From CAVWDI01 sp963793095 (GTDB taxonomy: Bacteria; Chloroflexota; Anaerolineae; Anaerolineales; UBA4823), in the NCBI GenBank assembly GCA_963793095.1, contig CAWBYY010000002.1:806001-870000 (forward strand): DNA of 64,000 bases, given 5' to 3'. Numbering within the stretch: position 1 is the first letter of the stretch; the number at the start of each line of letters is the position of its first letter. Positions 44,184 to 53,097 of this stretch are shown one piece after another. The notes beneath the pieces were generated by a model, which was not told where the DNA came from, made no database searches, and saw only the letters and a program-made list of their open reading frames with translations. The position numbers and the translations under genes are program-made.

Positions 44184-45416
44184 TCATATCCTTAATTTCG
44201 GATCCAGTGCGTCTCTCAAACCATCCCCTAAAAGATTGAAACCCAGGACGCACAGCATGATTGCCAGCCCCGGGAATACTACCGCCCACCATGCTCCGCT
44301 GGCTAAGAAACGGTAGCTGTCTCCAAGCATCGCACCCCATTCCGGCTCGGGGGGAATCGCGCCCAGGCCCAGGAATCCCAGGGCGGCGGCTGAGAGGATC
44401 GCGCCTGCCAGCCCCATAGTGCTTTGCACAATAACAGGTGAGAGGATATTTGGAAATATTCCTCTGAACAAGATTCGCCCATGACTTTCACCGATTGATT
44501 GGGCCGCCAGGATGTATTCCTTTTGGACAACCGATAGTACCGCGCTGCGCACCAGGCGTGCATATACCGGGATACCTACCACGCCGATCGCGATCATGCC
44601 CTTTTCAAGTCCGGGTCCGAGGAACGCCACGATTGCAATCGCCAGTAAATAGCTGGGAAATGAGAGCAGCACGTCCATTGCCCGCATGACCGTATCGGAA
44701 AAGAATTTGCCTCCCAGAGGCAGAGCCAGTAAAGAACCGATGATCAGGCCAAGCGCTCCGCAGACATAGCCAGTTGCTGGGTTTACCAGCGAACCTAACC
44801 CGCCCCCGATCAACCCCCCAAGCGCCCCGAAGAAAACTACTCGCCAGACTCTGCCTGACAGAAAAGTGTCAAAGTAAGCTGCGGCAGCTCCGAGCAGCCC
44901 GAATAGAACCGCCTGAATTGGCTGCGCTGCGATCCAGGCCGAGAGCAACCCCAGGAGCAGTCCGATCAGCCCAAGCAGCAGGATTCGTTCACCGGGTGTG
45001 ATCATCATACTTTCGTAAAAACCCGCCAGAAGTCCCAGCAAGCCGCCGAAGAGTAGTGATATTCCTACCGCTACAAGGCCGACTCTCAGCGAATTCCAGC
45101 CACCATGTACAACCCGCCGGAATATATCCCGGCCAAGTTTATCGGTGCCAAATGGATGGATCGATTGCACTTCCTCGTTTGTGAATAAATTCGGCGGTTT
45201 TAATTTTAAGGAATAATCCAGATCGGTTTTTGGGTCATATTCCCAGAAATAGTGCGCCAGGACCGCAGATAACACAAAAATAAGCACAATCGCCAGCCCG
45301 AGGCGGGCGGTCCGGTTTGACTGCAGCCGCCGCCAGGCGTCTTTCCAGAGTGAGCGGTGTTCTCGTACCGCGAAGACAGTGGTGATCCCAAGTTCATCAG
45401 GGGTAATTTCAGCCAT
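44184..45416 (-). CDS. oppC: Oligopeptide permease OppC type with large membrane insertion
   Basis: 410 residues, about 100 more than usual for OppC. The standard parts are present: N-terminal helix (LGLAIVLIFVLSAVLAHYFW), HPFGTDKLGRDIFRRVVHG, LRVGLVAVGISLLFGGLLGLLAGFY, DTVMRAMDVLLSFPSYLLAI and the EAA loop (AAQSIGESHGRILFRGIFPN). Between residues 135 and 238, where normal proteins have only about ten residues, lies an extra block with four hydrophobic, Gly/Leu/Ala-rich segments (about 145-162, 168-182, 191-210, 216-235). An even number of added helices keeps topology. Function of the insertion is unknown. Starts 7 bases after oppB. Confidence 0.92.
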   Translation of the reverse strand: MAEITPDELGITTVFAVREHRSLWKDAWRRLQSNRTARLGLAIVLIFVLSAVLAHYFWEYDPKTDLDYSLKLKPPNLFTNEEVQSIHPFGTDKLGRDIFRRVVHGGWNSLRVGLVAVGISLLFGGLLGLLAGFYESMMITPGERILLLGLIGLLLGLLSAWIAAQPIQAVLFGLLGAAAAYFDTFLSGRVWRVVFFGALGGLIGGGLGSLVNPATGYVCGALGLIIGSLLALPLGGKFFSDTVMRAMDVLLSFPSYLLAIAIVAFLGPGLEKGMIAIGVVGIPVYARLVRSAVLSVVQKEYILAAQSIGESHGRILFRGIFPNILSPVIVQSTMGLAGAILSAAALGFLGLGAIPPEPEWGAMLGDSYRFLASGAWWAVVFPGLAIMLCVLGFNLLGDGLRDALDPKLRI

Positions 45417-45423
45417 TTATTCC

Positions 45424-46476
45424 TCAGTCATAGTGAATGCGCGGGTCAAGGAATGCATAGGAAATATCTATTATCAGATTGATAAAAATGAATAAAAGCG
45501 CGATGAGCAGTGTACCGCCCTGCACGATTGGATAGTCTCTCCCGATAATCGCGTCATAAATCCATTTTCCGATCCCGGGCCAGGAAAAGATCGTCTCGGT
45601 CAGCACCGCGCCAGCCAGGAGAATTCCAGCCTGGAGGCCGATTATTGTTATTACCGGCAGGAAAGCGTTCTTTAGGGCATGTTTAAAAAGCACATAACGT
45701 TCCATTACTCCTTTTGCATGCGCGGTTCGGATGTAATCCTCCTGGAGCACATCCAGCATGCTCGAGCGGGTCATGCGCGCAATGATCGCCATTGGGATTG
45801 TCGCCAGCGCAATCGCCGGGAGTATCAGGTGCTGGAGTCCGTCCCAAAATGCTGGGAAATCCCTTGCCAGCAGGGTGTCTATTAAAATAAAGTGGGTTTG
45901 GTATTCCAAGGCAATGTTAGCGCTGATTCGACCGCCTGAAGGCAGCCATTTCAGGTATACCGCGAATATCATGATCAGCATTATTCCAAGCCAGAAAATC
46001 GGCATGGATACGCCGATTAATGAACCGATCATACTGGCGCTATCCAGCGTAGAATTACGCCGCGCTGCTGAAGCGATACCCACCGGTATTCCAACCAGAA
46101 TTGCTATCAGCAACGATGCAAGTGCAAGTTCAATAGTGGCAGGAAAGCGAATCGCCAGCGTTTCAGCGACTGGAATACGCCTGTGAATAGAAGTCCCCAA
46201 GTCCAGCTTGATCAGGCGGCTAAGATATCGGAAATACTGGCTGTCAAAAAATCCTTTGATGTCACCTTCTTCTAAAGCAGCGCGGTCTAAAAAGGCAGGC
46301 CTGTTTAATCCGAATTGTTCCCGAATACGCTCGACATTTTCCTCGGTAGCATGCTCCCCGAGCATGGCAACTGCGGGATCGCCCGGGATAAGCCGTTGGA
46401 ACATGAAAATTACAAATGTTACTCCAATAATTGTTGGAATAACTGAAACCAACCTTCGAATTATATATCTGGTCAA
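45424..46476 (-). CDS. oppB: Oligopeptide permease OppB type
   Basis: 350 residues with six transmembrane helices. Start MTRYIIRRLVSVIPTIIGVTFVIFMFQRLIPGDP is the OppB hallmark; the EAA loop is RTAHAKGVMERYVLFKHALKNAF and the end carries DPRIHYD. It forms the membrane channel with OppC. About 200 bases and a hairpin terminator separate it from the binding-protein gene upstream, consistent with lower expression of the permease than of the binding protein. Confidence 0.93.
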   Translation of the reverse strand: MTRYIIRRLVSVIPTIIGVTFVIFMFQRLIPGDPAVAMLGEHATEENVERIREQFGLNRPAFLDRAALEEGDIKGFFDSQYFRYLSRLIKLDLGTSIHRRIPVAETLAIRFPATIELALASLLIAILVGIPVGIASAARRNSTLDSASMIGSLIGVSMPIFWLGIMLIMIFAVYLKWLPSGGRISANIALEYQTHFILIDTLLARDFPAFWDGLQHLILPAIALATIPMAIIARMTRSSMLDVLQEDYIRTAHAKGVMERYVLFKHALKNAFLPVITIIGLQAGILLAGAVLTETIFSWPGIGKWIYDAIIGRDYPIVQGGTLLIALLFIFINLIIDISYAFLDPRIHYD

Positions 46477-46587
46477 ATTTCTCCTCCAACCAATAATTTT
46501 GTCCGATAAATAATCAAAAGAAGTCCTCGTTTCATTGCAAAATGTAATGTATTGGCTAAAGTCAAAAAAGGTGGGAAAACGAGATTG

Positions 46588-46626
46588 GATTTAAAGAAAA
46601 GGGAGCGGAAAAAATCCGCCCCCTTT
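46588..46626 (-). terminator. Hairpin after the peptide-binding-protein gene
   Basis: Arms 46598-46609 and 46615-46626 pair over 12 bp with a single G-U, loop of five bases; on the minus strand a T-rich run follows. Lies between the binding-protein stop and oppB, so it probably acts as a partial terminator that lowers permease expression. Confidence 0.7.
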
Positions 46627-46676
46627 AGTGGTTTATCTCACTTTCAAACTACCCTTGGTGCCATTGGTCCAGCACT

Positions 46677-48505
46677 TTACTTTGATACTTCAACAAAATC
46701 ATAAAGATCCGCTCCAACCGGTTGTGGAACATATCCACTAACGTACGAGCCAAAGATCAAAGGCGTATTGTAGTGATCCACCCAAATTCTAGCAATATCA
46801 TCATGTAGAATCTGCTCAGATTGCTTATACATTTCCTCTCGAGCGTCAGGGTCAACCGTACTTTGAGCTGTTAACAATAGTTCCACTAATTCAGGATTCT
46901 GGTACCAGCCTTCTCGAGCGATAGGTTCTGTACCTGCGCAGAAGAAGTAGCATGTGAAGTTATCCGGATCACCATTGTCGCCACCCCAGCCAAGCATGTA
47001 GAGACCAACCAGGCGACCTTCGCGTCGTAATCCCAGGTATGTTGGCCAGTCACCAGCAAGCTCCATGGTAACGTTTATTCCCGCGTTGGCAAGATCAGCA
47101 GCCATAGCTTCACCGATCTCTTTCGGGCTCGGGTAATAGAAGCGGCTCACTGGCATGTAAAAGAACTTTAATGGTATTTTCTCGCCAGCAGTAAATTCAA
47201 CATTACCATCTGCGTCTACGATATCCTCAGCAATGGTCACCTCGCTCAAACCATCCGGGAAGCCCGCCTCAGCAAGCAGTTGTTTTGAAAGTTCTGGATC
47301 ATATGCCCAATCTTCGATAGCATCATTGTGACCCATTATTAAAGGCGGTAAGAAGTTAGTAGCAACTTCACCATACGAACCCAGGAAATTTTCTACCAGG
47401 CCTTGTCTATTGATGGCATGGGCAACAGCCTCACGTACCAGCGGATCCTGGAATTCTTGTATTTTGTAATTGAATGCCAGATAGCCGGTGTTCAGCGCTG
47501 GCCGGGTCATAATGGCCATATTGGGATCAGATTCAGCAGTTGCAAGATCTTCAACAGTTGCAGTCTCAAGACCGTCAATATCACCTGCTTGAAGTGCCAG
47601 GAAGCGTGCAGAGTCATCCGGGATCACGCGCCAGATGATCTGGTCGACCTTTGGACGTCCGCCCCAGTAATCGTCATTGGCTTCAACGACAATGCGATCT
47701 CCCTCAACCCATTCAACAAACTTGAACGAACCGGTCCCAACGCAGCCAGCTGAAGGGGTACCGTAGTCCTCGCCGGCGGCCTCAACCGCAGCGGGACTCG
47801 AGATCGCAAACATATCCATCGCCAGATTAGCCAGGAAAGGTGCCATAGGTGTACTCAAAGTGAACATTACTGTAAAGTCATCAACTTTTTCCACAGAGGT
47901 GATTGTGCTGGCGTCATCAAAACCGCCGAATTGATTTTCGTAATATTCAAAAACCTGGCTTTCGTAGTGCTGTGGATGGGTTGTAAATCTCCAGCGCTCG
48001 AAATTCCAAACAACGGCATCTGCATTGAAGTCAGTACCATCGTGGAATTTTACATCCTGGCGCAGAGTACAGGTCCATTCGGTTCCGTCTTCATTCGCAG
48101 TGCAGCTTTCCGCAAGTGCAGGCACAGGAGTGGTACTGCCTTTATCGAATGCGTATAGATTCTCCAGGCACTGCCCGGTCACCCGGAATGATTCGCCGTC
48201 GGTGACGATCGCGGGGTCAAGTTGGACTGAATCGCCGCCGCGCCCGAAGATGAAAGTAACCGGTTCCATTTCTTCCATGGTTTTTGCGGCTCTTCGGTTT
48301 CTTCCGCCATCGGTTCTTCTTCCATTGGCTCTTCAGTTTCTTCAGCCATCGGTTCTTCGGCTTCAGGCTCTTCCGCCATTGGCTCTTCAGCAGCTGGTTC
48401 CTCCGCAGGCGCTTCCGTTGGGGCTGCCGGCTGGGCGCAGGCGCTGAGTATCATGCTCAGCAGCAGCACAGTTACGCCCAGGATAAAAAATACTTTTCTG
48501 TTCAT
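46677..48505 (-). CDS. oppA: Peptide/nickel-type ABC substrate-binding lipoprotein, frame interrupted
   Basis: The first frame (48505 to about 48285) carries a lipoprotein signal (FFILGVTVLLLSMILSACAQP, lipobox LSAC) and an acidic linker of repeated Pro-Met-Ala-Glu-Glu units. The second frame (to 46677) is a full SBP_bac_5 domain: EPVTFIFGRGGDSVQLDPAIVTDGESF, ENLYAF, LRQDVKFHDGTDFNADAVVWNFER, GTGSFKFVEW, NRQGLVENFLG. Adding one base near 48281-48288, where five A follow GC in the coding strand, joins them into about 610 residues. It captures oligopeptides or similar solutes outside the membrane for OppBCDF. GGAGGAG lies before ATG 48505. Confidence 0.9.
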
Positions 48506-48622
48506 TCTTTACTCCTCCTTCAAGAAGTGTTTTGGTTTTATTGGATTCTTTTTTTGTTTAATTAATTTTTTCTCTTTCACCTCCTGCAATTTTATTTCTG
48601 GTCGAAAAATTGACGTCCCTAA

Positions 48623-48650
48623 ATTATATGGGTTGGCGGCGATATGTCAA
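48623..48650 (-). promoter_or_regulatory. Consensus promoter of the opp operon
   Basis: Minus strand: TTGACA (48645-48650), 16-base spacer, TATAAT (48623-48628). Both boxes are perfect. Predicted start near 48616 leaves a leader of about 110 bases before the binding-protein gene. Confidence 0.8.
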
Positions 48651-48724
48651 CCAGAATATAAATTTACCAGATATCGAAAAAATAAATGGGTTGATCAATA
48701 AGAGGATTGTTGACACCTGGTTCT

Positions 48725-48753
48725 TTCACTAATGGTCTTCATTATAGTATAAT
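48725..48753 (+). promoter_or_regulatory. Promoter of the Cys/His small-protein gene
   Basis: TTCACT (48725-48730), 17-base spacer, TATAAT (48748-48753); about 20 bases before GGAGG (48770-48774) and the ATG at 48781. Divergent from the opp promoter. Confidence 0.6.
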
Positions 48754-48780
48754 CGAAAACAGCCAATCTGGAGGTATACA

Positions 48781-49020
48781 ATGGCGGAAAAACATTGGGA
48801 ACCGATAAAAATCAGCTTTTGCCACCATGTGGGCGAGGAAGTCGCTTTTGAGGCGGAATTAATTTACCCTGCTGAATTCCTGCCGGATCAAAATCCGCGG
48901 GTTGTTGCCCACCGCTGTTCTAAAGCAGTCGATTGCAACATTGATGGAAAACCCAGTTGTTTATGGGCCGGGACAAATCCAACATTTGATCCTTTTGCCG
49001 AATCACAGCTTAAAAAATAG
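48781..49020 (+). CDS. Small Cys/His-containing protein of unknown function
   Basis: 79 residues with Cys14-His15-His16 near the N-terminus and Cys46, Cys52, Cys60 in the second half (AHRCSKAVDCNIDGKPSCLWAGTNP). Spacing could form a metal site, perhaps zinc or iron-sulfur, which is inference. Strong ribosome site GGAGG seven bases before the ATG and a good promoter show it is a real gene. No family name recognised. It stands alone and is convergent with kbl. Confidence 0.75.
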   Translation: MAEKHWEPIKISFCHHVGEEVAFEAELIYPAEFLPDQNPRVVAHRCSKAVDCNIDGKPSCLWAGTNPTFDPFAESQLKK

Positions 49021-49049
49021 GGGGTCAATTCCGGTATTCCCTGCCCGGT

Positions 49050-50234
49050 TTATCCAATAACTCCGAGCTGTCTGCCAACCTGTTTGAAAATTTCTAAACC
49101 CTGGTCAAGATCCTCTATCGAATGAGAAGCGGAAATCATCACCCGGATGCGCGCCTTTCCACGCGGAACGGTTGGAAACCCTATCGCCATCGCAAATACC
49201 CCATTCTTAAATAATTCAGCGCTGAATTCCTGGGCCAGTGGCGCTTCCCCGAGCATGATGGGTGTGATCGGGGTTGAGGTCAAACCGGTGTCAAACCCGA
49301 TGATTGAAATTTCGGATTGAAAATAGCGGGTGTTTTCCCATAATTTGTCGACCAGCTCGGTTGATTCCTCCAGTAATTCCACAGCCGCCAGGCAGGCCGC
49401 CACATCCGGAACCGTCATAGCTGAGGAAAACAGAAATGGCCTGCCGCGCTGGCGGAGCCACTCCACCACCAGCGGGTTGCCGGCGACAACCCCGCCAACC
49501 ACGCCGAAGGCTTTCGAAAGGGTGCCGACTTCGATATCGACCTTGCCGTGCAGGTTGAAGTGGTCCACAATGCCGCGCCCGCCCCTGCCCAGAACCCCTT
49601 CGCCGTGGGCGTCGTCGACCATTAGGGCGCAGTTATACTCCTTGCTCACTTCATACAATCTATCCAGCGGCGCAATATCCCCGTCCATGCTGAAAACCCC
49701 GTCGGTGACCACAAGCGCCCGCCTGTAATTATTCCGTTCCTGTTCCAGTTTTAATTCCAAATCCCCCGGATCACAATGGGCGAAGCGCACAACCTGCGCC
49801 CTGGACAGGCGGCACCCGTCGATAATGCTGGCGTGATTGAGTTCATCTGAGAATATCACATCCCCTTTGTCTACCAGGGCCGGGATAGTGGCCAGGTTTG
49901 CATTAAAACCGGATTGAAATGAAATGGCGGAATCCACTTTCTTAAAGGCTGCCATCCTCTCCTCAAATTGAATGTGCAGATCCATTGTTCCTGCGATTGT
50001 CCGCACCGCCGCCGGACCGACTCCGTAACTTCTGGTTGCCTCCTGTGCAGCCTGGATCAATTTCGGGTGGTTGGCGAGTCCCAGGTAGTTGTTTGAACAG
50101 AAATTCAAAACCCTTTCTCCATCCACTTCCAGCCAGGCTCCCTGGGCTGAATTTAATGTGCGGATGCGATTGTACAGGCCGGCATCCTTTAAGCTCTGAA
50201 GTTCGTCTCTTATCCAGTTTAATTTTTCTGCCAT
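49050..50234 (-). CDS. kbl: Glycine C-acetyltransferase (KBL)
   Basis: 394 residues of the alpha-oxoamine synthase family. Motifs: NFCSNNYLGLANHP, GVGPAAVRTIAGTMDLH, FQSGFNANLATIPAL, DELNHASIIDG, VTDGVFSMDGDIAPL, DDAHGEGVLGRGGRG and the PLP Lys in GTLSKAFGVVGG. It most resembles 2-amino-3-ketobutyrate CoA ligase, which splits the threonine-derived ketoacid into glycine and acetyl-CoA, but BioF activity cannot be excluded. ATG 50234 has AGGAG six bases upstream. No threonine dehydrogenase gene is adjacent; the gene lies 75 bases after a TyrA-like dehydrogenase. Confidence 0.88.
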   Translation of the reverse strand: MAEKLNWIRDELQSLKDAGLYNRIRTLNSAQGAWLEVDGERVLNFCSNNYLGLANHPKLIQAAQEATRSYGVGPAAVRTIAGTMDLHIQFEERMAAFKKVDSAISFQSGFNANLATIPALVDKGDVIFSDELNHASIIDGCRLSRAQVVRFAHCDPGDLELKLEQERNNYRRALVVTDGVFSMDGDIAPLDRLYEVSKEYNCALMVDDAHGEGVLGRGGRGIVDHFNLHGKVDIEVGTLSKAFGVVGGVVAGNPLVVEWLRQRGRPFLFSSAMTVPDVAACLAAVELLEESTELVDKLWENTRYFQSEISIIGFDTGLTSTPITPIMLGEAPLAQEFSAELFKNGVFAMAIGFPTVPRGKARIRVMISASHSIEDLDQGLEIFKQVGRQLGVIG

Positions 50235-50309
50235 TTTATTCTCCTGTCTCATTCCAGTCGGATACCCGCTTTTTCTATCCCATTCTGTATGGTGGTTTGA
50301 GAAAAAGAC

Positions 50310-51305
50310 TTACTCTGGTTTTGGGGGGCGTTTGCCTTTAAACAATCGTCCGAACATGCTTGTTGGGGTTGGGTAATCAACCTTTGGAATTCCTTCAAGG
50401 CTCAACCAATCTCCTGTTTTTCTCTCCTGCTGCCATTGTTGATAGCCGCTCTCAGCCCGGCTGAGTTGGTCTACCAGCCCGGACTGGTTTCCCTCCTCCA
50501 GGTCAGAGATCAGTGTTTGGATGTTCTCAATCGCATTGTGCAGGATGCGGATGGTGTTTTCGCGGTTGCTTAATGCCGCTTGAGTCAGGCTTTCCGGTTT
50601 GTCCATCAGTTTGGTCAGTCTGGTGCCCAGTGCAAATGCTTTGCCAGCCAGTTTCCTGCTGTCCTGCCAGCCTGCTTTGCCAATAGTGATATTCGCCATG
50701 GTTGCTGCCAGAAGTTGGGGTGTGATGTGGGTTGCAGCCATAAGACCATCGATTTCATCGGGGTCGATAAAAAGCGGTCTGCTGCCGATGATCGTTGCAA
50801 GGTCGCTGGTCAGTTTTATTGCATCCGGATGCGTGCTGGGAAGCGCAAGGATCGCCATCAATCCATTTTCAAATAAATCCGGTCGGGCTGCGTCCAGTCC
50901 CGTTTTGTCTTCATAGAGATATAGCGGGTTTATCGCCGGCACCAATCCGACATAATACCGGCCTTGAGGAATCAGTTCTTCTGCCCAGGTCAGGACAGCT
51001 TTTTTAATTGGCGCGGTATCGATAACAACTGAATTTTCAGAAAGCGAGGGTGCTATTACTTCAAGGGTATCGTAAATCTGGTCAAAGGGCACCGCCAGAA
51101 TGACTACATTGGCATCCTTTACAGCCGATGCATACTTGAGCTCTACCCGGTCAATGATTCCCAAATCCTGCGCCCTGCGTGCTGTGGCGATATCTATATC
51201 AAAACCCACCCTTTTTATATCGATTTCCCCCTTCGATTTTTGAAGCGCCATACCGATTGATGCTCCAATCTGGCCCAGTCCGATAATTGTTAAATTTACA
51301 CTCAT
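50310..51305 (-). CDS. TyrA-like (prephenate dehydrogenase family) protein
   Basis: 331 residues: Rossmann domain with GLGQIGASIGMAL (9-21) and VILAVPFDQI, followed by the all-helical dehydrogenase C-terminal domain (ITPQLLAATMANI, KAFALGTRLTKL). In true prephenate dehydrogenases the motif around the active site is GTHPMFG with a catalytic His; here the segment reads LVPAINPLY, so that His is Asn126. The substrate is therefore uncertain and another oxo- or hydroxyacid is possible. Ends with a basic tail (GRLFKGKRPPKPE). In a run M50 protease, HD protein, this gene, kbl. Confidence 0.8.
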   Translation of the reverse strand: MSVNLTIIGLGQIGASIGMALQKSKGEIDIKRVGFDIDIATARRAQDLGIIDRVELKYASAVKDANVVILAVPFDQIYDTLEVIAPSLSENSVVIDTAPIKKAVLTWAEELIPQGRYYVGLVPAINPLYLYEDKTGLDAARPDLFENGLMAILALPSTHPDAIKLTSDLATIIGSRPLFIDPDEIDGLMAATHITPQLLAATMANITIGKAGWQDSRKLAGKAFALGTRLTKLMDKPESLTQAALSNRENTIRILHNAIENIQTLISDLEEGNQSGLVDQLSRAESGYQQWQQERKTGDWLSLEGIPKVDYPTPTSMFGRLFKGKRPPKPE

Positions 51306-51314
51306 ATCCTATCC

Positions 51315-51872
51315 TCAATATAAATTATCTGACCGCTGCAGCAAAAACAGCAGTTCTGTTTCTGTAAAATCCCTGTTTGAAGAGTTCATCTGGTCACTGG
51401 TGATTGCGCCTTTATTGTTTTGAATTGAATCCTGGTGGCGGCGGATCAAATCTGCGGTGAGTTTGGAGGCTCCAGCCTGTGCTGCCAGGTCTGCCCCCCA
51501 TTCAGCGTGGCGGTGAGCGACCACAAATGGGCGTTTTAATCCCTCCGGTTTGCCCTCAGACCATAATTTTGCTTTTTCCGGCAAGAATGTTTCCCCCAAT
51601 ACAATTGTTATCCTTTCCCATAATTTTATAGGGTGGCGGTTCTTTCCAACATCGTGCAGTAAAGCCGCCGTTAACAGGTCTTTATTCTGAATTCCCTGAC
51701 TCAGTAGATTTTTATAAACCGCGATGCTGTGAGCCTGTTCGCTGGGATGCATCTGGATAAAAAGCGAGTAGAGACCTGGCGATAGTACCGATTTAATTTC
51801 AAGCAGGTCGCTGCTTTGCGGCTTGCTGGTTAAAGTACGCCAGGTCTGGAACAGGCGGTAATGAACCCGCAT
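51315..51872 (-). CDS. HD-domain phosphohydrolase
   Basis: 185 residues. Metal-binding HD motif in LLTAALLHDVGKNRHPIKLWERI, with further His ligands in HRHAEWGADLAAQAG and LIRRHQD; MHPSEQAHSIAVY supplies the first His. Such single-domain HD proteins hydrolyse nucleotides or other phosphates; no substrate can be named. Starts directly after the M50 protease stop and ends 9 bases before the TyrA-like gene. Confidence 0.85.
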   Translation of the reverse strand: MRVHYRLFQTWRTLTSKPQSSDLLEIKSVLSPGLYSLFIQMHPSEQAHSIAVYKNLLSQGIQNKDLLTAALLHDVGKNRHPIKLWERITIVLGETFLPEKAKLWSEGKPEGLKRPFVVAHRHAEWGADLAAQAGASKLTADLIRRHQDSIQNNKGAITSDQMNSSNRDFTETELLFLLQRSDNLY

Positions 51873-52529
51873 CTAAAACCCTGTCAGGATAGCAAATAAT
51901 GTCTGGATTGGTGGTCCCAGGATAGTTGCAAAGAAATTAAATCCGATGTAAGGTCCGGCAATGATAAGCAGGATTAAAAACATCGGACCGTATGGCCGGA
52001 TCAAGTCCATAGGGCTGCGCCAGTTTGTGGGCAGCAGATGGTACAGGATTTTCTCCCCATCAAGCGGGGCCAGCGGGATCAGGTTAAAAATCATCAGGAC
52101 TAGATTGATGTAAATAAATTCAAACAGGAGCACGGAAATAGTTGGGAACACTCCCGGAAAGATGGAAAAATTCCCAATCGTGTTGTGCAGCCCGAATTGT
52201 ATCGGGACCGCCGCAACAATCGCCAGCAGTAAATTTGACATTGGACCTGCCAGCGCGACCCACATAAATGCGAAACGCGACCTCATTTCAAGCACGAATG
52301 GGTTAACCGGCACCGGTTTTGCCCAACCAAAACCCGAAAACAGAAGGACCATCGATCCGACCGGATCAAGGTGGGCTAAAGGATTGAGAGTCAGACGACC
52401 GTTGATTCTGGGGGTGTTATCCCCGAACTGGGTTGCGGTCCAGGCGTGGGCGAATTCATGGATTGTGAAAGCGAACACTAGGACGAGTATACGAGCAATC
52501 AGAGTCTCGGTACTTAAATTGAATAACAT
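51873..52529 (-). CDS. Site-2-protease-like metalloprotease (M50)
   Basis: 218 residues with four to six membrane helices. Zinc site HEFAH (24-28, HExxH) in the first helix and the second ligand Asp in LIPLAPLDGEKIL; RLTLNPLAHLDPVGSM is the family loop between them. Short bacterial M50B proteases of this kind lack PDZ domains and cleave membrane-embedded substrates; none is known here. The promoter is an extended -10 box at 52550-52558. Confidence 0.9.
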   Translation of the reverse strand: MLFNLSTETLIARILVLVFAFTIHEFAHAWTATQFGDNTPRINGRLTLNPLAHLDPVGSMVLLFSGFGWAKPVPVNPFVLEMRSRFAFMWVALAGPMSNLLLAIVAAVPIQFGLHNTIGNFSIFPGVFPTISVLLFEFIYINLVLMIFNLIPLAPLDGEKILYHLLPTNWRSPMDLIRPYGPMFLILLIIAGPYIGFNFFATILGPPIQTLFAILTGF

Positions 52530-52549
52530 AGTAACCGTTTGGGAGTGTA

Positions 52550-52592
52550 ATTATACCATTTGCATGTTTATTGATCGGGTTGGTGATATAAT
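52550..52592. promoter_or_regulatory. Divergent extended -10 promoters
   Basis: Minus strand: TGGTATAAT (52550-52558) drives the M50 gene. Plus strand: TGATATAAT (52584-52592) drives DUF951, with a predicted start at or next to the ATG at 52600. Neither has a convincing -35, as expected for extended -10 promoters. Confidence 0.6.
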
Positions 52593-52599
52593 CCCCCGC

Positions 52600-52803
52600 A
52601 TGCTGCTGGATATCCAGGTGGATCAGATTATTCGTCTGCGTAAGCCGCACCCATGCGGTAGTTACGATTGGAAGGTTTATCGCCTTGGAGCTGATATCGG
52701 TTTGGAATGTGTTGAATGTGGTAGGCGTGTGATGCTGCCGCGCCGTAAGGTTGCCAGAAGGATGAAGGAAATCCTTACCGCTGGTCAGGATATCAAGCCA
52801 TAA
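52600..52803 (+). CDS. DUF951 protein, probably leaderless
   Basis: 67 residues matching DUF951: MLLDIQVDQIIRLRKPHPCGSYDWKVYRLGADIGLECVECG-type layout with His17, Cys19, Cys37 and Cys40 as likely metal ligands, then the basic PRRKVARRMKEIL. Homologues are small proteins often near ychF or ribosomal genes; role unknown, possibly nucleic-acid binding. No Shine-Dalgarno site precedes the ATG; an extended -10 box ends eight bases upstream, so the mRNA should begin at or beside the start codon. An ATG at 52564 would lie upstream of that promoter. Confidence 0.8.
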   Translation: MLLDIQVDQIIRLRKPHPCGSYDWKVYRLGADIGLECVECGRRVMLPRRKVARRMKEILTAGQDIKP

Positions 52804-53097
52804 GCACCGCCGGCTCTCCCTTTCCCCCAAGACTGGATGGAATTTGAATATTTTTCTGAATGATCACTTAAGCGTAAAACGTCCTAACCTTTTTAAGACC
52901 TTAACCCCGGATTAAGCAAATAAATGGTATACAAATGGGTGAATCAGGAATTTCTGATTGCCTGTCAGAGTTAAATTGTAAATAAAATTGTTGCTGGTTA
53001 AGTCTATCCTTTATTTTAATCTTGAATGACACCGGCTCAAAATTATCGACTGGGAAATTTCAACCAGATTGGTTGCCGGAAGGTAGGTTCATAATTT

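Noticed and set aside
48179..48505. Separate small lipoprotein gene ahead of the peptide-binding protein
   Set aside because: The signal peptide plus linker directly continues in the next frame into the binding domain, which otherwise lacks a signal; one gene with a frame break is the better reading.
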